DNA of 38,392 nucleotides. Origin: an uncultured Muribaculum sp. (GTDB lineage Bacteria > Bacteroidota > Bacteroidia > Bacteroidales > Muribaculaceae). Shown piece by piece: positions 8,354 through 15,996 of the stretch. The translations under genes and the position numbers were made by a program. Below the pieces are notes generated by a model, which saw only the letters and a list, made by a program, of their open reading frames with translations, was not told where the DNA came from and made no database searches. The stretch spans positions 1 through 38,392 of the forward strand of contig CAJUTE010000027.1 of NCBI GenBank assembly GCA_910589555.1, written 5' to 3'. Position 1 is the stretch's first letter. Each line of letters opens with the position of its first letter.

Positions 8354-8962
8354 TTATTTTAACAGTCTTGGATTAACTTGTATTAGCGTATCTATCAATA
8401 GAAAATCCTCTCCATTGTTGCGCACATCGCTAAATTTGACTTTTATAAATTCTGATTTGTCTGAGGGTTGTAGTATATCTTCTTCTCTAATTGTGTAATA
8501 TATACTGTCTTGTGGGTCTAAATGAGGAAGCCATATTGAGGTTGGCTCGATTATGTGTTGCCATTCTCCATTTATGTTTGTAAAGGCATCATAGCCCATC
8601 CATTGAGAAGTAGGCCATTGTGTAACGTAGCCCCATTCTTCTGTGCCATTACCGTCTAAATCCCCCTCTTTTATAAAGTTTATGCCTATTGTATTTCCAA
8701 CGATAAGGTCTTTGACTGTGCCGTTTGTTGTGTAAACTCTCCATTCATAGTGACAACCACCATACCTTCCGTACTCTATTGGAGATAATGAATCAATGGG
8801 TTCACATATAAGAGTATCAATCTCTATTCCGTTGAATTTCCCAATAAGAGTGTCACGGTATTGTGCCAATGAATCAGTTTGCTCTGTTTCACTTCGCTTG
8901 TTCTCACACCCTATAAAAGAGAGTGAGAGTATGAATACCGTTAAGTATGATAGTTTTTTCAT
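8354..8962 (-). CDS. Lipoprotein with a DxDxNG-type calcium-like motif
   Basis: About 202 residues. I chose the ATG at 8962 because MKKLSYLTVFILSLSFIGC is a clean lipoprotein signal with the Cys right after IG; an upstream in-frame start would bury it. The mature part carries EGDLDGNGTEEWGYV, resembling FG-GAP or EF-hand-like DxDxNGxxE loops found in Bacteroidota surface lipoproteins. The family is otherwise unrecognised. It starts 10 nt after the preceding gene, so it is the last gene of a three-gene operon on the island. Confidence 0.72.
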   Translation of the reverse strand: MKKLSYLTVFILSLSFIGCENKRSETEQTDSLAQYRDTLIGKFNGIEIDTLICEPIDSLSPIEYGRYGGCHYEWRVYTTNGTVKDLIVGNTIGINFIKEGDLDGNGTEEWGYVTQWPTSQWMGYDAFTNINGEWQHIIEPTSIWLPHLDPQDSIYYTIREEDILQPSDKSEFIKVKFSDVRNNGEDFLLIDTLIQVNPRLLK

Positions 8963-8972
8963 AGAGTATCTT

Positions 8973-9542
8973 TTATTCGTGCCAATACTCATCTGTTATT
9001 TCTTGAATCGCTGAATTTGAGAAATTTTGAAATATTCTGTTTCTCTCGGTGGGTGTGTAGTAAGGGAAATAGAGAATTTCATCATCTTCTTTATTTTCAT
9101 ATCTTATCCATTCGGAGTGAATCTTGGAAAACAGACTTGTGTCGTATGCCAATTCATTACCACAGAAAACGCCGATGCAATCATATTGTAGTTTTAGATA
9201 CTGTCTTGTAAGCACATCTTTTATCCATTTTGCAGGGTGTTCGTTTGCCTTGAATTTTTGGAATATTCCATTTTCAGAATATACTCTTTCACAAGTGCCT
9301 ATTATAAGGTCATTATAATCAGATGTAATTGGAGCAAAAGCGTAGCTATTTTCTCCATAAGTTGAATTATTCCATTCAAAGTAATCTAATGGTTTTAAGC
9401 ATACGATTGGCTGAACTGATTTACTTCGTAATATCAAAGCGTAGTCGTAGAGCTTCTCTTTTCCATTGTTAACGACTTGTGAAATGGCTATGAGCTGTGC
9501 TAATGCACACTCAAATGCTTCTTTTCGTGTTATAGTGTTCAT
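8973..9542 (-). CDS. Hypothetical cytoplasmic protein
   Basis: 189 residues without a signal peptide or membrane segment. It starts MNTITRKEAFECALAQLIAI and is rich in aromatic and acidic residues, with a helical N-terminus followed by a mixed region and a C-terminus EITDEYWHE. Size, composition and its place between two exported-protein genes resemble immunity-type or cargo proteins of Bacteroidota islands, but no family was recognised and no function is claimed. It is the middle gene of a three-gene operon (22-nt gap upstream, 10-nt gap downstream). Confidence 0.65.
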   Translation of the reverse strand: MNTITRKEAFECALAQLIAISQVVNNGKEKLYDYALILRSKSVQPIVCLKPLDYFEWNNSTYGENSYAFAPITSDYNDLIIGTCERVYSENGIFQKFKANEHPAKWIKDVLTRQYLKLQYDCIGVFCGNELAYDTSLFSKIHSEWIRYENKEDDEILYFPYYTPTERNRIFQNFSNSAIQEITDEYWHE

Positions 9543-9564
9543 GTGGATTTAGCGTGTGACTACG

Positions 9565-9927
9565 TTAGGGATTTATAGATGATTTATAAAATTGGTATTT
9601 TTCAGCATAATTTTTTTGCGAGTCAATTATAAAGTAATTATACTGATAATCAATGAGTATTTTGTGTTTATGATTGTCTTTCCCTTTAACATAGAAATAA
9701 GATTCAGGATAGTTTCCCCATGCACTACTCACTATTTTGTAGGATTTACCGTCAATAGACACAGTTGAGTAGTCCGTATCTACTACTATTACTATGTTTT
9801 TGGGTTGAGTTTTCACATCTCTACCATTCTGAACGATTGTAACCGATTTAATATGATAGGAAAATTTCTCAGCATGAACCACGATTGAGAGCAGCGTCAT
9901 AAAAAAGAGAAGTGTAAGTTTTCGCAT
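9565..9927 (-). CDS. Small exported protein, unknown function
   Basis: 120 residues with a Sec signal peptide MRKLTLLFFMTLLSIVVHA. The mature part, about 100 residues, is rich in Tyr, Lys and beta-branched residues (VDTDYSTVSIDGKSYKIV), consistent with a small beta-sandwich or barrel. First gene of the three-gene operon; the structured, gene-free region 9928-10389 lies immediately upstream and could be its leader. Confidence 0.65.
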   Translation of the reverse strand: MRKLTLLFFMTLLSIVVHAEKFSYHIKSVTIVQNGRDVKTQPKNIVIVVDTDYSTVSIDGKSYKIVSSAWGNYPESYFYVKGKDNHKHKILIDYQYNYFIIDSQKNYAEKYQFYKSSINP

Positions 9928-9984
9928 TTGCAGTTACTTGTTTCTCAATCCTCTGCGAAACGATTAAAGTTTAGACATGAAAAA

Positions 9985-10282
9985 GGTGTGAGGATTGTAT
10001 TTGCTTTATCCTATTATCGGGTCTTGGCGTACCCATGCGATAGATAAAGCAATAGCCCCACACCAATTTTGCTATATAGACCGCCATTCACGGCAGGGTA
10101 TAAGCAACCAGTGCAGGTGCTATTGCTAATCATCTTCATCGCATTAAGAAACCGCCAAGTTTGATAATAGAAGATAATTTCAATAACACCTTTTCGTTAT
10201 ATACGATTCATTCAAGCCAACTCTTCGGCTCTGTGAATCAAGTGCAAAGTTACGAAAAAATGTTATTGGTGGGGCTATTGGT
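9985..10282. ncRNA. Candidate structured RNA or cis-acting DNA region with competing pairings
   Basis: A gene-free 460-bp stretch contains dense complementary segments. First, GGTGTG (9985-9990) pairs with CACACC (10059-10064), and inside it GCTTTATC (10003-10010) with GATAAAGC (10043-10050), TATCG with CGATA, and GGT with ACC: one long nested 80-nt hairpin. Second, AGCAATAGC (10048-10056) is also perfectly complementary to GCTATTGCT (10119-10127). Third, CAATAGCCCCAC (10050-10061) is complementary to GTGGGGCTATTG (10269-10280). A separate hairpin lies at 10205-10239 (GATTCA/TGAATC with AGCC/GGCT). Strand is unknown. It could be a regulatory leader, a trans-acting RNA, or a replication or transfer origin. 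Confidence 0.5.
10245..10252 (-). promoter_or_regulatory. Candidate -7 box upstream of the exported-protein operon
   Basis: On the minus strand this reads TAACTTTG, a match to TAnnTTTG. If used, the transcript would run through the structured region as a leader of about 310 nt before the first gene of the operon (start 9927). No good -33 element is seen. Confidence 0.4.
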
Positions 10283-10340
10283 GATTATGTTTTTCAGCAT
10301 AGGCACATGATTTTAGTCGTGCAGAACCTAACAAAAAGAA

Positions 10341-10381
10341 AAAAGAGAATACCCACACAGTCAGTGCAAGTATTCTCTTTT
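10341..10381 (-). terminator. Intrinsic terminator after the DUF3871 gene
   Basis: On the minus strand AAAAGAGAATAC pairs with GTATTCTCTTTT around a 17-nt loop and is followed by a T-rich run. It begins 8 nt after the gene's stop codon. Confidence 0.82.
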
Positions 10382-10389
10382 AGAGCTTG

Positions 10390-11412
10390 TTAGCCGATAA
10401 ACCACGAATAGCGGTCATCGCCATGCAGGGCGGCATTGATGCCTTGTGCCACTTCCGTGGCATTGAAAGAGCGGTCAAGAAAGCTATCAATGTAGCTACT
10501 CTTGTTCGCTCCCGTCAGAAGATTGTAGAACTTCCACATATCTATATCAGAGCCGTATGAGCCAAAGTTTTCATCGCTGATGTAGGCTTTTGCTACTGAA
10601 TTGATTTGTGTGTCAGTTATCAGCAAGCGTGGAATATTGCGCTGTATCTTTTGTGGTAGGGCTTGATACAGTCGCATTTTCCCAAGTATCTGACAGAACT
10701 GATGCTCTGACATTGACGTGTTGCCAAGTGTCTGCATGAGGTGCGGATGTTTGGCAGGATTGTAGCGGTTGAGCATTTCAAGCACACGGAGATAGAGGTC
10801 AGAAGTATTTGACACCTCCAACTGTTCCACGAATCCGTCAGATGAAACACAGAGGTTGCAACACACAAGGTTTTTGAAGCCCACAAAGATTTTGAAACGC
10901 TCCACTGACTTTTTAGAGTAGAGATTCATGTGATTGTAGGCACGGACACCGCCAACGGTCAGAGTGAGCTTGTTTCCCTCTACTGTTTCATAGATAGTGG
11001 GTACTTCGATGCAGAACATCATACGCTCATAGTAAATCGTTTTGTCCGATTCCAAGAGCTGATTGGCAGGCTTGTGTATCGCTTCTGGGATTCTCCCTTT
11101 TATTATGTGCGACACTCGGATTTCGGGCGATTCGATTGTTTCACCGTTGTAGAACGTGCTTACCGCTTCCGCTACTGTTTCGATAAACGCAGGGTGTGAG
11201 ATAGTCAGCTCATTGTCTTTGCTGAATACGGGAACGATGCACTCATTTTTGAGGTGCGGCAATTCCACAGCCTTTGTGTTTGCTTCGATAAACGGAAGTG
11301 TCTTTTTCTCTCTTTGCGGTAGCTCTGTGATAACTTCCGCATCTGTTGCGTACTCATTGAGCCAACTGAATCTTTTAGGCTCAACCGAAGGTAAAATCAT
11401 AAGATTTTCCAT
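10390..11412 (-). CDS. DUF3871-family protein
   Basis: 340-residue cytoplasmic protein. Overall character (no signal peptide, segments ISHPAFIETVAEAVSTFYNGE, PEIRVSHIIKGRIPEA and LTVGGVRAYNHMNLYSKKSVERFKIFVGFKNLVCCNL) matches my recollection of the Bacteroidota-restricted DUF3871 family, found mainly on mobile elements next to helicase or replication genes. Its function is not known. It has its own terminator and a 350-bp upstream region with repeated ATTTTTCAG motifs. The helicase-like gene lies further upstream on the same strand. Confidence 0.75.
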   Translation of the reverse strand: MENLMILPSVEPKRFSWLNEYATDAEVITELPQREKKTLPFIEANTKAVELPHLKNECIVPVFSKDNELTISHPAFIETVAEAVSTFYNGETIESPEIRVSHIIKGRIPEAIHKPANQLLESDKTIYYERMMFCIEVPTIYETVEGNKLTLTVGGVRAYNHMNLYSKKSVERFKIFVGFKNLVCCNLCVSSDGFVEQLEVSNTSDLYLRVLEMLNRYNPAKHPHLMQTLGNTSMSEHQFCQILGKMRLYQALPQKIQRNIPRLLITDTQINSVAKAYISDENFGSYGSDIDMWKFYNLLTGANKSSYIDSFLDRSFNATEVAQGINAALHGDDRYSWFIG

Positions 11413-11765
11413 AAATAGCGAGTATTTAAGAGGTTAATAAATAGATTTTTCTTTTTATTCAATTAAGGTGGGGGGATTAAATGTGTAAGTGGAATCTTAT
11501 GCGCAGAACTCAACCGATTTTTCAGCGGTGCTATTTATGGATTAGGGGGAGGGGTATTTTTCAGATGTACCTATATTTTATTGTGTGCGTCGTTCTCCTG
11601 CCATGAAATTTGGGTATGGCTATTTCCATTATAATTGAAATGAGAATTTTTCAGAAATGAAAAAACTCCATAACCGAAGCTATGGAGTTGAAGTGGGATT
11701 TTTAGAAAAGGACATTTTTCAGATTCCCCCTATAAAGAGGAAATTTAGAAGAATTTGTACCTGTC
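11413..11765. repeat. Non-coding stretch with four direct ATTTTTCAG motifs
   Basis: No gene. The 9-mer ATTTTTCAG occurs four times in the same orientation: 11517-11525, 11556-11564, 11646-11654 and 11714-11722. Another copy is at 9597-9605. G-tracts (11468-11475, 11544-11554) and a C-tract (11725-11729) are interspersed. Iterated short motifs between a helicase-like gene and DUF3871 could be regulator- or initiator-binding sites of the element; this is inference. Confidence 0.45.
11664..11689 (-). terminator. Intrinsic terminator after the helicase-like gene
   Basis: AACTCCATA pairs perfectly with TATGGAGTT around an 8-nt loop. On the minus strand a run of Ts follows, so it ends the transcript of the helicase-like gene before DUF3871. 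Confidence 0.85.
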
Positions 11766-13571
11766 TTAAATAAGTGGCTCTAACAGTTGGTAGGCTCTCT
11801 GTCCTTTAAGTTTGCACTCCCTTACGTTGAAGAAATCTCTGATAGATTGTGCCGTGATAGTTTTCTTTGGCGCAATGCCAAGAATGGCATATATTCTTTC
11901 AAGTTCTTGTTTTATGTACTTGCGTGAATATTTCTGATTGCTATGAAACGAGTTTTTTAGGAGTTGAACAAACTCTATGCCGGAAGTTTCATTGTGATAC
12001 TTTTTGAGAATCATCGCTTCTTTGATTTTCTTTCGGGAGTAGTTATTTATCTCAATCACTTCCTTGCCTACTGATTCGTATGCTTCAACGATAAAAGGGT
12101 CTATCTGTCGAAGCTCCGCTATATGCGATTGCACCAATTCGGAATCCGTATCGTTTTTTAGCGTTTCAAGGATAGCCACAATTTCCTGTCGTGCTTCTTT
12201 GACTTTCCCCGATTTCTTTTCCAGCTTCAATCTATCGCTATCGCCAAACTGATAGATTAGGTCTGTATCCCTTTGGGGATTGAGCGTTCCCGAAACGTTA
12301 TACCTTTCAAGAAGTAGGTTGAAGCTGTTGTATGCGGACTTGACAAGTTCTTCATCTGTATAGTTGTCTATGGCAAAGTAGTTTATTTGTCCGTCGTGCA
12401 TCATTTGCTGAAAAGGCAACACGTCTAATGCGGCTTTATATGCGTATCGTGTTTCGATTGAGGTTGCACATTCGTAGAGGTTTTGGAGAATCTTATATGC
12501 GTATGCGCTTGCTTGCAGATACTCTTTAATACCCTCTTTTGTTCGGATTGGGAAGCCACTATGTGTATTGACAATGTGGGTATTGAAAGAAGTGCCATTG
12601 CGAAACCGCCCGATAGATTGAACTACATCTGTTGAGGGGTCAATGGCTGTGTATTCCGAAAAATACGGCTCGGTAACGAATACTACATCGGGCTTTTCTT
12701 CAAGCTCAATATCAAGAGCTGTGTAGAATCGGCTTGTGAAGAAGTTGTACTGCTTCATGTGAGCCTTATCCCAATTTTCGTAAGCACACTTGAATCCCTT
12801 GCGTTTGAGTTTATCCACGCTCTTTGTGGCACAGAAAACTGTGGATTGTTCAGTGATACCCAACTTTTCTATTAGCTGATATATCATGTCCGTGCTGTTG
12901 ATGAAAAAACAAATACTTCTCGGCTCGGTCTGTGCTTTCAGAATTTGAGGGATAGTAACCTTTAAGGCTTCAAGCACGTTATTCGTGTGAATTATGGAAA
13001 TATCCTTGCGATATTCATAATCGGGTATGATTTGAACAAGTGAAAAACCTTGTTGCTCAAAACGTGGGTCAGAGGGTATAATCGGGGTGGCTGATACCAT
13101 TGCCTTGTTGTCAAACTTAAAGAAGTCCTCAATCGGCATGGTTATATCCTCTCGGTAGTCGTTATCCTGCACATACTTCTGACATTCATCTAAAAGCATG
13201 AAGCAACGCACATAGGGATTTTCCTCAAGTTCTTCAAAGGCTTGCTTAACCTTGTGGAAACTTTCGGGCGTTGAGAGAATCTTGATATGCCTCCTCTCGG
13301 CTATGGAACGTTCAAGATATTCAACGACATCATCAACCGTCACTTTTTGCATGACACCGAAAAGATTATCTTTCTTGTGTACTGTTGATTTGCACTTTCC
13401 TATGATTGCAGGCTGATTTGGCTCTATGATGATAGAATCTCTTTTAGCCTTTATCTCGGAGTATGTGGCTCCAAGTCCTGTGAGGGTCTTGCATAGAATC
13501 GTATTTGATTCTATTGAATAAACATCGGATAGATGTTGCCCTCTGTGGATTTATAAATATTTAACTATCAT
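11766..13571 (-). pseudogene. Helicase-like ATPase, 5' end interrupted by one in-frame TAA
   Basis: The uninterrupted 528-codon part (start 13352) has a DECQ box (MLLDECQKYV), a downstream VSATPI motif III, and SF2-like C-terminal motifs (VFVTEPYFSEYTAIDPSTDVVQSIGRFRNG). The reading frame stays protein-like upstream of that ATG: it encodes a P-loop-like TGLGAT segment and SIIIEPNQPAIIGK, both family features, back to ATG 13571. Codon 7 of this longer frame is TAA (13551-13553). A CAA-to-TAA change would explain it. Either the gene is broken, it starts at a non-standard codon, or the base is an assembly error. The family is a mobile-element helicase or replication ATPase. Confidence 0.68.
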
Positions 13572-13633
13572 ATTTATAATGGTTAAGAGAGTGGAGATAG
13601 GAGAGAAATACCTCCACTCTCGGTTAGTGTTGG

Positions 13634-14125
13634 TTATCGGATAAGACCTTTATCACGAAGATACTCACAGAGTTCTTCTGTGCGCTCAACACGGAAGCTG
13701 ATTATTCCATGTCTGAAAGACGCTACGGCTGAAAGTTTACCGCTACGATCACGGAGCTGTGGGGTAAACTGAATGTTACCCAGCTTGTTATCTACGAACA
13801 TTTTGAGCATTTCAGTTTTGAAAGTATTGGCATCAGCATATTCCGTTTTTTCCACCTGCATTGGGTCAAAGTTGAAGTCCTCAGTTTTACCCTCTTTCAG
13901 ATAGCCCATAAGCCATTGAAAGTTTTGAGGATTGAGTTGGTAGGCAAACCACTCGGTGGTTTTACTTTGTGGGTATGCTACTTAGCAACCGAATCGGTCA
14001 ATGCCGAATGAAAGGGTTATCTTCTCGCCACGATTCATCATAGCTTTAAGCTCATTGTGAGCTTCGGTGTTGGGGTACACCGTTTCAGTGGTTGGCTGTA
14101 TTAGAGCCATATTGTATTTCTGCAT
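13634..14125 (-). pseudogene. Island gene of unknown function broken by an in-frame TAA
   Basis: From ATG 14125 the frame reads MQKYNMALIQPTTETVYPN and on to FGIDRFGC, hits TAA at 13982-13984 (codon 48), then continues in the same frame as VAYPQSKTTEWFAYQLNP to the end at 13634. The 91-codon remainder from ATG 13909 is open but lacks the N-terminal half. Total length would be 163 residues. I do not recognise the family. A single CAA-to-TAA change explains the stop, as in the helicase-like gene 62 bp downstream. A -7 box lies at 14209-14216. Confidence 0.65.
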
Positions 14126-14208
14126 ATATTATCATTTTGCAGATTAAACATCTGTAATCTACCCACAGAAGCTATGCTGCATCTCGCTTTCCGTTTTGGA
14201 TTACGATG

Positions 14209-14216
14209 CAAAATTA
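14209..14216 (-). promoter_or_regulatory. Candidate -7 box for the broken gene/helicase transcript
   Basis: On the minus strand this reads TAATTTTG (TAnnTTTG), 83 bp upstream of ATG 14125. Confidence 0.45.
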
Positions 14217-14297
14217 GGAAGACCCCAAAGGGTGTGCAGAGAGTAAAATTGCAGTCTGATTTTACTCCCCTCTAATTGGAATAGGCATTAAAAGAAA

Positions 14298-14329
14298 AAT
14301 CCTATCTCTCGCGGTTGAGAAATAGGATT
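14298..14329 (-). terminator. Intrinsic terminator ending the HNH cassette
   Basis: On the minus strand AATCCTAT pairs with ATAGGATT, with a TCTC/GAGA extension, followed by a T-rich run. It lies 25 nt after the stop of the partner gene and isolates the two-gene cassette from the downstream genes. Confidence 0.82.
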
Positions 14330-14354
14330 GATAGTGTTGATTATTAGATGTTTT

Positions 14355-15176
14355 CTATATAAAATATATGTCGCCTAATGTTGTTATCTTCTTATTTTTG
14401 TATTGCTTGAAAAATCCTTTAATTGTTTCATCGCTTTCTTTGAAACTTGGATTTCTTGACAGTCCTAAATTGTAAATAAGAGTTGAGATAAGCATATTCT
14501 TGCTTAATGAAAGACCGTCGCATTTTTTCGATTCCCCCTTATATTGTGGATTCAGTTCAAAAAAGTACCGCATTAGAGAAGCGAAGTACCATATCAGCAC
14601 AGAGTTGGATTCTTCACTACGAATGAATATCTCCGTTTCATCTGTCTTGTCAAAATTATTAAGAACTTCCTTGTCCTCTATGGAATCATACCCTTGCTTA
14701 ATCCATTGCAGTATTTGAGTCATCGCCCTGCCATTGGATAGGGTCATACTTGATTTCCCTGATTTTATTGTAAGTTGTGATTTTGCAGAATCTGAATTTT
14801 CGCATGATTCCACTACCGCCATGAAACGATTGATTAGGTCTAAAGCTGAATCGCAGAATTTCAATCCACCGCAACGGTCTAATGCGTAGTCGTAACAGAA
14901 AAGTGTCAGAAGCCAAAAAGCCGTAGGGTCAAGTTTAAGCCCACGAAGTACGATTTGCAGGTCTTTGTCTGCAATGAATTTGTTGTATGTATAGCGTGTG
15001 GCTATTTTATCATCGTTATAGCGGATTTCAAATGCTTCTACGGCTCGTTGTGGGTTTGCTTGAATCATGCTTGAATATAAAACAGTACCGTCTGATAGGC
15101 GTATAGGCTCACTATTCCCCTCTATGATAGAGTAGATGTATTTGAATTGCTCTGAATTGTCGCAATCTATTACCAT
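14355..15176 (-). CDS. Partner of the HNH nuclease, unknown family
   Basis: 273-residue cytoplasmic protein, mostly helical in character, with no signal peptide, membrane segment or recognised motif. Its start codon lies inside the end of the HNH gene (7-nt overlap), so the two are translationally coupled. A dedicated promoter box upstream of the HNH gene and a dedicated terminator after this gene make a closed two-gene unit just inside the integrase. That layout is common for phage-defence cassettes on islands, where one protein senses and the other cuts. The role is inference only. Confidence 0.62.
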   Translation of the reverse strand: MVIDCDNSEQFKYIYSIIEGNSEPIRLSDGTVLYSSMIQANPQRAVEAFEIRYNDDKIATRYTYNKFIADKDLQIVLRGLKLDPTAFWLLTLFCYDYALDRCGGLKFCDSALDLINRFMAVVESCENSDSAKSQLTIKSGKSSMTLSNGRAMTQILQWIKQGYDSIEDKEVLNNFDKTDETEIFIRSEESNSVLIWYFASLMRYFFELNPQYKGESKKCDGLSLSKNMLISTLIYNLGLSRNPSFKESDETIKGFFKQYKNKKITTLGDIYFI

Positions 15177-15910
15177 CGTGGTTCATATTTATATATGGGT
15201 ATTTCTTCTTTTGCTCCTTTGCTTTTATTGCAATTCTCGCACGATAATTGAATGTTGCATATATCGTTGAATCCGTGTTTATCCAATGGTATTATATGGT
15301 CGTAGTTGGAAGAAGCCATTGTCGAGAAAATACCGGTTAAATCCTTATTGCAGAAAACACAACGACCGTAATCACGATAAAAAACAGCTTTCTTTACCCA
15401 AGTCGGAATCGCTGTTCGTCTTACGGTACCTTTGTTTGATAATAGTTCTTTGGGCAGTTCCTCAAAACTTTTTCGAGCTAATTTATTAAATTCCAGGAGG
15501 AAATTCTTATTTGCAAAGAGGATATGAACAACCTCTAACGAAATAATCTTAAATAGCTTTTTGAAACACAATTCGTTTTTTGAAAACCACTCATAGACAC
15601 AATCATCGTTTTCCACGTTGTCAAAATCACACTCACAATATTTGAGCTTGACATTATATGCAGAAAATATTTTTCGCCATTCGTCTATGCAATCTTCCTC
15701 ATAGCAATCTCCATTTTTACGGAACTCCCTATTGAAATAATTGTATAAGGTCGATTCAGCGTAAATATGTAGCAGCGATTTTTTCTGAAAAGTAGTCGCA
15801 CTTTGAATGAACTCGTCAATATTATAATTGAAAAATTCAACATCAGATTTAACAGACTGATATATTATGTCTGCAAACCAATATATAGATTCAAATTTAT
15901 ATTCAATCAT
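15170..15910 (-). CDS. HNH endonuclease-domain protein
   Basis: 246 residues. The C-terminal HNH/beta-beta-alpha-metal domain spans about 165-240: structural cysteines C184 and C187 (CVFC), catalytic D204-H205 (YDHIIPL), N219 (ICNIQL), second cysteine pair C224/C227 (CENC), then NKSKGAK. The N-terminal 150 residues are a helical region of unknown family, probably the specificity or regulatory part. It overlaps the partner gene by 7 nt and has its own -7 box. HNH domains of this type cut DNA, sometimes RNA. Location beside the integrase suggests a defence or element-maintenance role. Confidence 0.82.
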   Translation of the reverse strand: MIEYKFESIYWFADIIYQSVKSDVEFFNYNIDEFIQSATTFQKKSLLHIYAESTLYNYFNREFRKNGDCYEEDCIDEWRKIFSAYNVKLKYCECDFDNVENDDCVYEWFSKNELCFKKLFKIISLEVVHILFANKNFLLEFNKLARKSFEELPKELLSNKGTVRRTAIPTWVKKAVFYRDYGRCVFCNKDLTGIFSTMASSNYDHIIPLDKHGFNDICNIQLSCENCNKSKGAKEEIPIYKYEPRW

Positions 15911-15932
15911 GTTATTATGATTTGATTATGTG

Positions 15933-15940
15933 CAAAGTTA
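15933..15940 (-). promoter_or_regulatory. Candidate -7 box of the HNH cassette
   Basis: On the minus strand this reads TAACTTTG (TAnnTTTG), 22 bp upstream of the HNH start codon and downstream of the integrase stop. Confidence 0.5.
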
Positions 15941-15996
15941 ATGAAAATCCGCCTATCTGTGGATAAACGGATTCTGTAAAAGTGAGTATTCTATGG

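Noticed and set aside
13551..13984. Stop codon reassignment (TAA read as Gln) on the island
   Set aside because: Other island genes, such as the DUF3871 gene, end in TAA at the expected place, and no suppressor tRNA is visible; mutation is simpler.
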